Of a stretch of DNA of 35,489 bases, positions 15,994-24,198 are shown one piece after another. Location: contig CAJWAE010000013.1 of the NCBI GenBank assembly GCA_913020075.1, positions 1 to 35,489 on the forward strand, read 5' to 3'. The position numbers and the translations under genes were made by a program. The notes beneath the pieces were generated by a model. It was not told where the DNA came from. It was given only the letters and a program-made list of their open reading frames with translations, and did not search any database. This stretch comes from an uncultured Flavobacteriaceae bacterium (GTDB taxonomy: Bacteria; Bacteroidota; Bacteroidia; Flavobacteriales; Flavobacteriaceae). Every line of letters begins with the position of its first letter. Position 1 is the first letter of the stretch.

Positions 15994-16443
15994 TTATTTA
16001 CAATGGTAATCAGCAGCTCGAGTTGCAATTTGATTGTTTGGTTTAACATTTACTTTATAGCCTAAAGAATTTGCCCACCCTTTTGCAGCTGAAATAAGTT
16101 TATGTGATTTAAAGTTTTCATCTTCATTGTAATCCATATCAATTTCAATTTTAATTGATATTTTCTGAGAAATCCACTCAGCTAAGTCAATACTGAATTC
16201 GGCTTCTCTCCATAAGCGAGTCCACATATCTCGATTAATATCCATTTGAGTTTTGCTTAAAATATAATGAACTCCCCTTGATCCTAATCGATAAGCTATT
16301 ACTGTAGCGTATAAAGTCTGCTTGTTGATATTTTGTGAATCTGTTCCAATATGAATCTCTGCATATGGATATTTTTTAATTACCTCCAAGGTGTGATTTA
16401 CAGGATCTATAGTTTGGCCAGAGATGTCTTTAAATAATAACAT
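15994..16443 (-). CDS. YkuK-family (DUF458) RNase H-like protein
   Basis: The 149-residue cytosolic protein opens an RNase H-like fold with AEIHIGTDSQN (28-38), which carries the first acidic residue. Further acidic positions follow, in FSIDLAEW and IEIDMDYNEDENF. The KSHKLISAAKGWANSLGY helix near the C-terminus is typical of B. subtilis YkuK and its relatives. The length (about 150) is normal for the family. Its cellular role is not established; nuclease activity is suggested only by fold. It stands alone between the dehydrogenase and the divergent ABA4-like gene, with a 54-bp gap at its 5' side that must carry both promoters. Confidence 0.88.
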   Translation of the reverse strand: MLLFKDISGQTIDPVNHTLEVIKKYPYAEIHIGTDSQNINKQTLYATVIAYRLGSRGVHYILSKTQMDINRDMWTRLWREAEFSIDLAEWISQKISIKIEIDMDYNEDENFKSHKLISAAKGWANSLGYKVNVKPNNQIATRAADYHCK

Positions 16444-16497
16444 AGCACCAACTAAATTAAAAATACTAATTTGCTTAATGGTATTTAATTGCTTTTT

Positions 16498-16929
16498 ATG
16501 ACAGAAATTTTATTTAACATCTGTAATACCCTAATGATATTAGTCTGGGGATTTATTCTTTTTGCACCTAACATTTCTTTTTCTAAACAACTTATTGCAT
16601 TTCCTTGGGTTCCAATTGGGATTAGTTTTTTTTATACTTATTTTTTGATAATTTCTGGAGGTATTTCGGAGGCTGATTTAACCTCTATTTTGGGGATAAC
16701 AACGTTATTTCAAAATGCAACCACTGAATCTGCAGCCGCAGGGTGGCTTCATTATTTAGCTTTTGATTTTTGGGTTGGAACCTGGATTATTCGTCATAGC
16801 CAAAAGCACTTTATCCGACATTGGATGATCATACTTCCACTTATATTTACTTTTATGTTAGGACCAGTTGGTGTTTTAATCTATGGAGTTATTTATGCCG
16901 CAAAAACTCAATTTAAGAAGGCCAAATAA
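16498..16929 (+). CDS. ABA4-like (DUF4281) membrane protein
   Basis: An ATG at 16498 is preferred to a TTG at 16489. The 143-residue protein has four membrane helices and the ABA4-like family motifs: FPWVPIGISFFYTYF, AAAGWLHYLAFDFWVGTWIIRHSQ, and LGPVGVLIYGVI. Plant ABA4 is required for neoxanthin formation, so a role in carotenoid or membrane-lipid chemistry has been proposed for the family. Nothing in the neighbouring genes points to carotenoids. It converges on the OsmC gene with a 17-bp overlap. The function in this organism is unknown. Confidence 0.85.
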   Translation: MTEILFNICNTLMILVWGFILFAPNISFSKQLIAFPWVPIGISFFYTYFLIISGGISEADLTSILGITTLFQNATTESAAAGWLHYLAFDFWVGTWIIRHSQKHFIRHWMIILPLIFTFMLGPVGVLIYGVIYAAKTQFKKAK

Positions 16930-17317
16930 AAGTAATTGATTGTTTTAAATCTGGATGAAGCGAATTTGCTACAGGACAAGTTAAGGCAGCTTTTTCTAAA
17001 ATCTTTTCTGTCTTAGCTCCAAAAGAAGATAAAAAACAGACCTTAACTTTAATCTCAGAAATACGTCTAGGTTGTTCATCCATTATTTTTTGAACTTCCG
17101 CAAAGGTCCCTTCTATATTTATTCCTAAATCACGAGCTTTTATTCCCATAATGGTAATTAAGCATGAAGCCAAAGCAGTCGCTAAGGTGTCTGTTGGAGA
17201 AAACGCCTCTCCTTTTCCTTGATTATCAAGAGGAGCGTCGGTAATTAGTTTTTTCTCAGAAGCTAAGTGTACAGCTGTAGTTCTTAGGTTTCCTAAATAG
17301 GTTACTTTACTTGTCAT
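16913..17317 (-). CDS. OsmC-family peroxiredoxin-like protein
   Basis: The 134-residue cytosolic protein has the OsmC fold with both conserved cysteines, C52 in ALASCLITI and C114 in ALTCPVANSLHPD. OsmC/Ohr proteins reduce organic hydroperoxides through these two thiols. The FSPTDTLATALASC helix start is canonical, and the sequence is closer to the OsmC-like YhfA subfamily than to Ohr. It lies back to back with the ABA4-like gene with overlapping 3' ends. It is probably a stand-alone stress gene, unrelated to the peptide-catabolic genes around it. Confidence 0.9.
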   Translation of the reverse strand: MTSKVTYLGNLRTTAVHLASEKKLITDAPLDNQGKGEAFSPTDTLATALASCLITIMGIKARDLGINIEGTFAEVQKIMDEQPRRISEIKVKVCFLSSFGAKTEKILEKAALTCPVANSLHPDLKQSITFIWPS

Positions 17318-17430
17318 AATGTTATGTGTTTATAAATAAGCTTCTAATTTGTGGATAATGAAATACTTAATCAAAAATAAGTAACTTTAAAGAAGTATTA
17401 TGTAATTTAGAAACAACTAGTTTAATAAAA

Positions 17431-17601
17431 TTGAAATTAAGAGGTGTTTTAAAAGGATTATTTTTGTTGTTTACCATCCTCTGTGGATTGGTTGCAGGAA
17501 TAATGTACAACAAACTTTCTTTTATTGACTGGCCATATATAATAGTAGGGCTTGTCTTTCTTATTTTAGCCCTAGCAATTCCTTTTAAAAAAAATGTTTA
17601 A
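17431..17601 (+). CDS. Small two-helix membrane protein, hypothetical
   Basis: A 56-residue frame begins at TTG (17431) and ends at TAA (17599-17601), 15 bp before the amidohydrolase ATG. It has two convincing hydrophobic segments, GLFLLFTILCGLVAGIMY and WPYIIVGLVFLILALAI, separated by a short polar loop, and a basic end FKKNV. No ATG is available at the 5' side (the frame is open back to 17371), so the start codon is uncertain. The hydrophobic pattern and close spacing to the next gene suggest a real, co-transcribed membrane peptide. No family is recognised. Confidence 0.5.
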   Translation: MKLRGVLKGLFLLFTILCGLVAGIMYNKLSFIDWPYIIVGLVFLILALAIPFKKNV

Positions 17602-17616
17602 CCTATTAAATAAAAA

Positions 17617-19047
17617 ATGAAAAAATTAATTATACTTTTTTTGGCCTTTGGAGCTATATCGACTCTTTCTGCTCAAAATAAAAAAGACTTAAAAAATGAG
17701 GTTATTGCTAGTGTGGAAAATCAAAGCGAACAATTAATTAATATTAGCGATACCATTTGGGCAGCAGCAGAGGTTGCTTTTCAAGAAAAGATTTCCTCAA
17801 AAACCCTAATAGAATATGCTAAATCTAATGGTTTTATAGTAGAAGAGGGAGTTGCAGAAACTCCCACGGCTTTTGTAGCAACCTATGGATCTGGTAAACC
17901 TGTAATAGGTATTCTAGGAGAGTTCGATGCACTCCCAGGACTTTCTCAAAAAGCAACACCACAGAAATTAGCTTTAAAAAAAGGATCTGCTGGTCACGGT
18001 TGTGGACATAATCTATTTGGCACGGCAAGTTTGGGGGCAGCAGTAGCAATTAAAAATTTAATAGCGGAAGGTAAGTTAAAAGGAACCATTAAATTTTTTG
18101 GAACACCTGCAGAAGAAAAATTTTTTGGAAAACTCTGGATGGCTCGTGCGGGTTTATTTGATGACTTAGATGCTTGTGTTGATTGGCATCCTGCAGACCA
18201 TACAGAAGCAGACGTTCAAAGCTCTTTGGCACTCGTTGATTTTAGAGTAGAATTTTTTGGACAAACGGCTCATGCTTCTGCTGATCCCTGGAACGGACGA
18301 AGCGCCTCAGATGCTCTAGAATTATACACTCACGGAATAAACTCATATCGGGAGCACATTAAACCCACAGTTCGAATACACTATCATATCCAAGACGGAG
18401 GCCAAGTAGTTAATGTTGTTCCAGATTATTCTCGCTTATGGGTTCGTGTTCGCGACACAAAAAGAAAAGGAATGAACGAAGTGTATCAGCAGGTAATGAA
18501 AATGGCAGAAGGAGCAGCTATTTTAGCCAATGTAGATTATAAAATTAATTTAATTTCTGGGATTCATGAAATTTTACCCAACCGATCAGGAGGGGAAGCT
18601 GTTCAAAAGAACCTAGAGCAGTTAGGTGATATTAGTTATACTCCAGAAGAACAAGATTTTGCCTATAAAATTCAAGAAGCTACATCAAAACCCCAAATAG
18701 GAATTAATGGAAAAATCTCCCCACTAAAACCTACTGCTGAACATCCTATGGGAGGATCAACAGATGTTGGAGATGTTAGTTTTCTTGTCCCAGTAGTTCG
18801 CTTAGGAGTAACTGTAGCACCTGAGGGAACGCCATGGCATTCATGGGCTGTAGTGGCAAGCGGAGGAATGTCTATTGGCCATAAAGGAATGGTTTATGCG
18901 GCTAAAGCTTTAAGCATGACTATGGTGGATTTATTTTCAGATAAGACTTTATTGAAATCCGTAAAAGAGGAATTTGTAATGCGGAAGGGAGACTATGTAT
19001 ACGAAGCATTATTGCCTTCAGGGCCTCCTCCATTAGATCCAGAATAA
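17617..19047 (+). CDS. Exported M20-family amidohydrolase (AbgB-like)
   Basis: The 476-residue protein has a Sec signal peptide (residues 1-20, ending LSAQ), so it works in the periplasm. M20 metal-binding residues are visible: C129 and H131 in GHGCGHN, the E166-E167 pair in PAEE, and H191 in DWHP. The dimerisation-domain block FFGQTAHASADPWNGRSA is present. The sequence is closest to the AbgB branch, which cleaves p-aminobenzoyl-glutamate and similar N-acyl-amino acids. In this setting it may release amino acids such as Glu from N-acyl or aryl conjugates. A small membrane-protein frame lies just upstream, and the alanine symporter converges on its 3' end 15 bp away. Confidence 0.92.
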   Translation: MKKLIILFLAFGAISTLSAQNKKDLKNEVIASVENQSEQLINISDTIWAAAEVAFQEKISSKTLIEYAKSNGFIVEEGVAETPTAFVATYGSGKPVIGILGEFDALPGLSQKATPQKLALKKGSAGHGCGHNLFGTASLGAAVAIKNLIAEGKLKGTIKFFGTPAEEKFFGKLWMARAGLFDDLDACVDWHPADHTEADVQSSLALVDFRVEFFGQTAHASADPWNGRSASDALELYTHGINSYREHIKPTVRIHYHIQDGGQVVNVVPDYSRLWVRVRDTKRKGMNEVYQQVMKMAEGAAILANVDYKINLISGIHEILPNRSGGEAVQKNLEQLGDISYTPEEQDFAYKIQEATSKPQIGINGKISPLKPTAEHPMGGSTDVGDVSFLVPVVRLGVTVAPEGTPWHSWAVVASGGMSIGHKGMVYAAKALSMTMVDLFSDKTLLKSVKEEFVMRKGDYVYEALLPSGPPPLDPE

Positions 19048-19062
19048 AATTGAGTTATTCTA

Positions 19063-20412
19063 TTACGGCATCCATTTGCGTTCCTGCATTTCTTTTTTGA
19101 CTCTTTTGGACAAATAAACTATTGAAATCATATTTGGAATACACATTAGTGCAAAAGCAAGATCAATAATACCAATAACCACTTCTACAGTTACTAGGGC
19201 CGAAAGAACAATACTGAAAATATAAAAATAATTGTAATATTTTCCCCATCGCTTTTTTGTGAGATATCCAAAACATTTCACGCCATAATAAGAGTAGGTA
19301 AATAGCGTAGAAACTCCAAATACAAAAACCATTAAGAGTAATAATTGATCTCCAAAACCAAAAAACAATCGCCTAAAGGCCTCTAGAGTGAGTATAATCC
19401 CATTTAACTCCTCTACCTTATATGCCCCACTGATTATTACTATAAGTCCTGTTATGGAACACACTAAAACCGTATCTAGTAAGGGGCCTAACATGGCGAC
19501 AAGACCTTCATCAGTTCCTTTTTTACTTTGTGATTGACCATGGAACATAGGCGCATTACCAACACCACTTTCATTAGAAAAAACGGCTCGTCTAACTCCT
19601 AAAATGACCAAACCCCAAAAGCCTCCTGTTACCGCAGTATTTATATCAAAAGCACTTGAAAAAATTAAACTGAAAGTTGGTATGATCTTTTCAAAGTTTG
19701 AAAGCAACATAAAAACCCCCATGAAAAAGTATAATCCAACCATAATAGGAACTAAACTTGAAGTAACCTTTACAATAGACTTAAGTCCACCGAAAATAAC
19801 GAAAGCACTCACCAAGGATAGTATAATTCCTAAAATGAGCTTCCACTTAAATTCACCTAAGGCAATAAAGGAATCAGGATTAACTACATCCATAAAAGTT
19901 TGGGTTAATTGATTCGCTGTAAATGCTGGAAGCACTCCAAAGAGTCCTGCAATTGAAAACCAAACAGCTAGCGGCTTACCCCATTTTTTTATTCCTAATT
20001 GCATGTAGTACATAGGACCTCCTAAAGGATCTCCATTGGGTTCATTTACACGAAGCTGTACGGCCAAAGCAGATGAATAGAACTTTATAATCATCCCAAT
20101 AATTGCAGTAAGCCACATCCAAACCAATACTCCTGGACCTCCCATATGAATAGCAATTGCCACTCCTGAAATATTTCCTAGCCCAACTGTAGCGGCTAAA
20201 ACCGCAGATAATGCCTGAAAACGAGAAATTCCTTGATTTTTTTCTTTGGTTAACAGTAATTTAAAAGCAGTTTTTATTTTAAGAAGAGGATATCCCTTGC
20301 TTTGAATACAAAGATAAATTCCCCCTCCAATTACAGAAATTATCATTAACCACTCTAAAGGGTTAATTAAGTTTTGTAAGATTAATTCGAGCTTTGAAAT
20401 CCATTGGTTCAT
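19063..20412 (-). CDS. Alanine/glycine:cation symporter (AGCS family)
   Basis: The ATG at 20412 (MNQWISKLEL) is preferred; the frame extends 15 codons upstream, but that part is poor coding sequence. The 449-residue protein has about 10-11 helices and clear AGCS motifs: ATVGLGNISGVA, NGDPLGGPMYYMQLG, and the family signature GVRRAVFSNESGVGNAPMFHG. It imports alanine or glycine with Na+ across the inner membrane, and several members also accept the D-isomers. It sits back to back with the Tat-exported aminotransferase (65-bp divergent gap) and converges with the amidohydrolase. Uptake of amino acids released by the exported hydrolases is a reasonable role. Confidence 0.93.
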   Translation of the reverse strand: MNQWISKLELILQNLINPLEWLMIISVIGGGIYLCIQSKGYPLLKIKTAFKLLLTKEKNQGISRFQALSAVLAATVGLGNISGVAIAIHMGGPGVLVWMWLTAIIGMIIKFYSSALAVQLRVNEPNGDPLGGPMYYMQLGIKKWGKPLAVWFSIAGLFGVLPAFTANQLTQTFMDVVNPDSFIALGEFKWKLILGIILSLVSAFVIFGGLKSIVKVTSSLVPIMVGLYFFMGVFMLLSNFEKIIPTFSLIFSSAFDINTAVTGGFWGLVILGVRRAVFSNESGVGNAPMFHGQSQSKKGTDEGLVAMLGPLLDTVLVCSITGLIVIISGAYKVEELNGIILTLEAFRRLFFGFGDQLLLLMVFVFGVSTLFTYSYYGVKCFGYLTKKRWGKYYNYFYIFSIVLSALVTVEVVIGIIDLAFALMCIPNMISIVYLSKRVKKEMQERKWMP

Positions 20413-20477
20413 CTCGAAAAATAGGATTAAATTTTGTTTTAATATAAAAAAAAACAAACTTTATAAAAAACATAGAC

Positions 20478-21590
20478 ATGCAAACAAGAAGAGACTGGTT
20501 GCGATCCTCTATAGGAATAGGAGGATTGATCTTAGCGCCCCCAAGTATACTTTCGGCTAAAGAAAAATTAAATTTTCAACCTAGAAGCATAGACTCAATC
20601 ATTCGATTAAGCTCGAATGAAAATCCTTATGGCCCCTCTAAAAGGGTGCAAGAGAGAATTAAAAACTCCTTTGTTCATGGATGCCGCTACCCTTACGCAT
20701 ACTCGGATGAATTGGCAGAACAATTAGCAAAAAAACACGGTGTTTCTCCAGAATCAATTATCGTAACAGGAGGCTCTACTGAAGGGTTAAAAATTACTGG
20801 ATTAACTTTTGCTTCTAAAGGAGGTGAGATCATTTCTGGGCAACCCACTTTTTTAGCAATGATGAATTATGCAAAACAATGGGGAGCTACAATCAATTGG
20901 GTCCCTGTAGGTGAAGATAAAGGCTATGATTTAGATGAAATAGAAAAAAGAATTACCTCTAAAACTAAATTAATTTTTTTATGTAATCCAAACAATCCAA
21001 CAGGAACATTAGTTCCGGCAAAAAGATTAGTTGATTTTTGCGATGCTGCAAGTAAAGAAACTATTGTATTCTCCGATGAAGCCTATTATGATTTTATTGA
21101 AACGCCTAATTATCCTAGTCTCGTTGATGCTGTTAAAAGAGGAGATAATGTGATTGTTTCTAAAACCTTTTCAAAAGTGTATGGAATGGCAGGACTTCGA
21201 GTAGGCTACTTAATTGCTAAACCTGATTTAGCTGCCCAGATAAGAAAAAACATAGTAGCTATGAGTAATGTTTTAGCAATTGAAGCAGCTAAAGAAGCAC
21301 TTCAAGATGACTCATTTTATCAGTTTTCGCTTAATAAAAACAGAGAAGCTAAAGCTCGAATTTATAAACTTTTAGACCATCTAAATCTTGATTATGTGAC
21401 TTCTCACACAAATTTTATTTTTTTCCATTCTAAAAAAGATATACGTGAGTTGGGTCCAGCAATGCTCAAAAAAGGGGTTCGTATTGGTCGTCCATTCCCA
21501 CCATTCTATGACTGGTGTAGAGTCAGCTCAGGAACTTTAGAAGAAGTGGATATTTTTATTAAAGGAATGTTAGAGGTTTATGGAGCTTAA
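20478..21590 (+). CDS. Tat-exported class I/II aminotransferase (histidinol-phosphate aminotransferase-like)
   Basis: The N-terminus MQTRRDWLRSSIGIGG... carries a twin-arginine motif and a hydrophobic stretch ending near ILSAKE (about 27), so this PLP enzyme is probably folded with its cofactor in the cytoplasm and exported by Tat. The aminotransferase fold follows: SSNENPYGP (45-53), TGGSTEGLK, FLCNPNNPTG (167-176), D200 in FSDEAYYDF, the PLP lysine K233 in SKTFSKVYGMAGLRVGY, and R241. Close relatives act on histidinol phosphate or aromatic and other amino acids. As a periplasmic enzyme without a histidine operon around it, biosynthesis of His is unlikely. The substrate is unknown; processing of D- or L-amino acids released outside the cytoplasm is possible. 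Confidence 0.9.
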   Translation: MQTRRDWLRSSIGIGGLILAPPSILSAKEKLNFQPRSIDSIIRLSSNENPYGPSKRVQERIKNSFVHGCRYPYAYSDELAEQLAKKHGVSPESIIVTGGSTEGLKITGLTFASKGGEIISGQPTFLAMMNYAKQWGATINWVPVGEDKGYDLDEIEKRITSKTKLIFLCNPNNPTGTLVPAKRLVDFCDAASKETIVFSDEAYYDFIETPNYPSLVDAVKRGDNVIVSKTFSKVYGMAGLRVGYLIAKPDLAAQIRKNIVAMSNVLAIEAAKEALQDDSFYQFSLNKNREAKARIYKLLDHLNLDYVTSHTNFIFFHSKKDIRELGPAMLKKGVRIGRPFPPFYDWCRVSSGTLEEVDIFIKGMLEVYGA

Positions 21591-21592
21591 TA

Positions 21593-22264
21593 TTATTTTT
21601 CCTTAACTATGATATAGGTTGCTTTTACTCCAGTTGCAAGATTCCATCGGTTGGAACCAATAAGGTTTCCTTTGTCGTCAAAAACACGTACTTCCGCAGT
21701 ATTTGGTCCAGCAGAACCCTGATTTAAGGCAACAAAATCAATTTTATTAAATCCTAAGACTAAATCTAGGGAAATACTCTTAAAGCGCTCCTGAAGTAAA
21801 ACAAAAGGAACAACCTCTTTGTCATTAAGCATTATTTTAATCAAATCTCCGTCTGGAGATTCATGATCACGAACTGCAATCTGAACAAACTTTCCATTAT
21901 TTCTAAAATCTCCTAAATATTGATCGACCTTAAACTTATTTGGATTTTTTTCCCCTTCCCCTCCACGATTTAGTCTTTTTAAATATTGTTTTCCTGGATC
22001 TAAAAACTGTTCGGCATTTCCAAATTTTATAGGGGAGTTGTTTAAATCTCTTTTAGGGTACTTAAAATCAACGGATGGACTAAAGAAGTCTTCAGATAAA
22101 AATTCTTTTTTCTCTTTGGGTCTCAGAAGGCTTGGCCCTTTGTTCTCTGCAGGTGGAATAACTATTTTTGAGTTCTGACTGGATTCAACGCTTAGTTGAG
22201 ACCAAGCATTTGAAATACCAATTCCGGATAATAAAAAGTAAAGTAGAAGTATTTTCTTTAACAT
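21593..22264 (-). CDS. Secreted protein of unknown function
   Basis: The start is set at ATG 22264, because a promoter-like box at 22284-22291 would place the transcript start near an upstream in-frame TTG (22279). The 223-residue protein has a Sec signal peptide ending about NAWSQ. A Pro/Lys-rich linker (about 25-105) follows, then a compact C-terminal beta-rich domain with the landmarks YLGDFRNNGKFVQIAVRDHESPDGD, GFNKIDFVALNQGSAGPNTAEV and WNLATGVKATYIIVK. The domain looks like a conserved flavobacterial periplasmic or surface fold, perhaps a carbohydrate- or protein-binding sandwich. I do not recognise a named family. It ends 3 bp from the stop of the aminotransferase gene. Confidence 0.8.
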   Translation of the reverse strand: MLKKILLLYFLLSGIGISNAWSQLSVESSQNSKIVIPPAENKGPSLLRPKEKKEFLSEDFFSPSVDFKYPKRDLNNSPIKFGNAEQFLDPGKQYLKRLNRGGEGEKNPNKFKVDQYLGDFRNNGKFVQIAVRDHESPDGDLIKIMLNDKEVVPFVLLQERFKSISLDLVLGFNKIDFVALNQGSAGPNTAEVRVFDDKGNLIGSNRWNLATGVKATYIIVKEK

Positions 22265-22283
22265 TATAAATTTTGCCAATAAA

Positions 22284-22291
22284 CAAACCTA
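22284..22291 (-). promoter_or_regulatory. -7 promoter element of the secreted-protein gene
   Basis: TAGGTTTG on the minus strand matches TAnnTTTG exactly, 19 bases before the ATG at 22264. A weak CTTG lies 20 bases further upstream. The position argues against the longer TTG start of the downstream gene. Confidence 0.45.
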
Positions 22292-22353
22292 GTAGGAATT
22301 CAGCTTAAACTCAAGCGTTTTAACAAAATTTAATATAAATAGGTGATTTTATT

Positions 22354-22361
22354 TATCTTTA
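22354..22361 (+). promoter_or_regulatory. Candidate -7 element (TATCTTTA) of the Na+ symporter gene
   Basis: TATCTTTA lies 25 bases before the ATG of the sodium:solute symporter. It is the same octamer seen before the dehydrogenase, NupC and GH16 genes. No TTTG is present at the expected -33 position. Confidence 0.4.
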
Positions 22362-22385
22362 AGCACAAACAAAATGAATTGACTT

Positions 22386-24194
22386 ATGCAAATTGCAACT
22401 ATAGACTGGATAATAATTTTTATATTTTTTGCAATCTCTTTAGGAATAGGAATTTATGTTTCTAAAACTTCAGGGAAAAGTGCTAATGATTTTTTCTTAT
22501 CTGGAAGAACCATGCCTTGGTGGCTTTTGGGGCTGTCTATGGTAGCAACTACTTTTTCAACAGATACTCCTAACTTAGTAACTGACCTTGTTCGAACAAA
22601 GGGTGTTTCAGGAAATTGGGTATGGTGGGCTTTTCTTATTACAGGTTTGCTTACGGTATTTGTGTATGCTAAACTTTGGAGAAAATCAAATGTTAATACG
22701 GATTTAGAATTCTATGAATTACGATACGGAGGAGCTCCAGCAGCATTTTTACGCAAGTTCAGAGCAATCTATTTAGGGGTTATATTTAATGTAATAACGA
22801 TGTCTGCAGTAACTTTAGCTGCTATAAAAATCGGAGGAATCATGCTTGGCCTAGAACCTTGGCAAACTGTAATTACTGCGGGATTAGTTACGGTTGTTTT
22901 CAGTGCAATTGGAGGATTTAAGGGAGTAGTTTATACGGATGTTATTCTCTTTTTTGTTGCAATGGGAGGGGCTATAGGTGCTGCTTATTATTTGGTAAAT
23001 CTTCCCGAGGTTGGAGGAATGCAAGCCTTATTGACAAATGTAAATGTTGTAGATAAAATTTCTATTTTACCTGATTTTGGAAATAAAGAAGCGGTTATCA
23101 CATTACTTATTATTCCTCTGGCTGTTCAGTGGTGGAGTTCTTGGTATCCAGGAGCAGAACCCGGGGGAGGGGGATATATAGCACAGCGTATGTTGGCAGC
23201 TAAAGATGAAAATCATGCAATCGGTGCTACTTTATTTTTTAATATTATGCACTATGCATTGCGTCCATGGCCATGGATTCTAGTTGCCTTAGCATCACTT
23301 GTGGTTTTTCCAGATTTAGCTAGTTTACAAAAAGCTTTTCCTAATATTCCCGCAGATAAACTAGGTCATGATTTAGCCTATTCTGCTATGTTGACCAAAC
23401 TCCCTACCGGGCTTTTGGGATTAGTATTAGCTTCATTAATCTCAGCCTATATGAGTACTATTTCCACTCAACTTAATTGGGGATCTTCTTATATAGTTTA
23501 CGATTTTTATAAAAGACAAATTAACCCTGATGCATCCGAAAAAAGATTAGTAGCCGTTGGACGATTATCAACTGTAGTCCTTATGATTTTAAGCACACTT
23601 TTAGCCCTATTGTTACAAAATGCGATGCAACTCTTCAACTTACTTTTGGTCTTTGGCGCAGGAACAGGTTTAATTTTTATACTCAGATGGTTTTGGTGGA
23701 GAATTAATGCATGGAGTGAAATATCTGCAATGATTGCTTCTGGGGTAATTTCTTTATTAATAACAATTCCTTCGATCAAGGCAATTTTATTTGGTTCAGT
23801 TGGAGTATTTCCAAGCTGGGCAGAGTTTCCTTTTGTTGTTTTAGTTACATCTGCCGTTTGGCTTTTAGTCACTTTTGTTACCCCTGCAGAGGATATAAGT
23901 GTTTTGCGTTCTTTTTATAAAAAAACACAACCAGGTGGACCGGGATGGTCAAAAGTTTTAAGAGAAGCTAAAGCCGATAAAGAGGAAATAGAAGAAAATG
24001 ATGCACCATGGAGCGTGCCCTCTGGAATAGTGGCAATGCTATTGGGTTGTCTGATGATTTATAGTACAATGTTTGCTACAGGATATTATATTTATGGAAA
24101 TTATGATCTAGCTTTTCCATTGACTGGAATAGTATTTGTATCAGGGTATTTCCTAATTAAAACCTGGAAAAAAGTAAAAGCTAATGTGCTTTAA
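22386..24194 (+). CDS. Sodium:solute symporter (SSS family)
   Basis: The 602-residue inner-membrane protein has about 13-14 helices. It shows the SSS opening FFLSGRTMPWWLLGLSMVATTFSTDTP, the helix VYTDVILFFVAMGGAIG, and TGLLGLVLASLISAYMSTISTQLNWGSSY in the Na+-binding helix region. The length exceeds that of the glucose and proline members because of extra C-terminal helices. It imports an unidentified small solute with Na+, such as a sugar, amino acid, or nucleoside-like compound. The NupC gene converges on it, 4 bp from its stop. The substrate cannot be assigned from sequence. Because it lacks neighbours of a clear sugar pathway, an amino-acid or amino-sugar solute is a fair guess. Confidence 0.92.
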   Translation: MQIATIDWIIIFIFFAISLGIGIYVSKTSGKSANDFFLSGRTMPWWLLGLSMVATTFSTDTPNLVTDLVRTKGVSGNWVWWAFLITGLLTVFVYAKLWRKSNVNTDLEFYELRYGGAPAAFLRKFRAIYLGVIFNVITMSAVTLAAIKIGGIMLGLEPWQTVITAGLVTVVFSAIGGFKGVVYTDVILFFVAMGGAIGAAYYLVNLPEVGGMQALLTNVNVVDKISILPDFGNKEAVITLLIIPLAVQWWSSWYPGAEPGGGGYIAQRMLAAKDENHAIGATLFFNIMHYALRPWPWILVALASLVVFPDLASLQKAFPNIPADKLGHDLAYSAMLTKLPTGLLGLVLASLISAYMSTISTQLNWGSSYIVYDFYKRQINPDASEKRLVAVGRLSTVVLMILSTLLALLLQNAMQLFNLLLVFGAGTGLIFILRWFWWRINAWSEISAMIASGVISLLITIPSIKAILFGSVGVFPSWAEFPFVVLVTSAVWLLVTFVTPAEDISVLRSFYKKTQPGGPGWSKVLREAKADKEEIEENDAPWSVPSGIVAMLLGCLMIYSTMFATGYYIYGNYDLAFPLTGIVFVSGYFLIKTWKKVKANVL

Positions 24195-24198
24195 AAAT

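Noticed and set aside
20413-20457. Longer start for the alanine symporter (extra 15 codons)
   Set aside because: The added segment is Phe/Leu-rich without family similarity and would crowd the divergent aminotransferase promoter; ATG at 20,412 fits the family.
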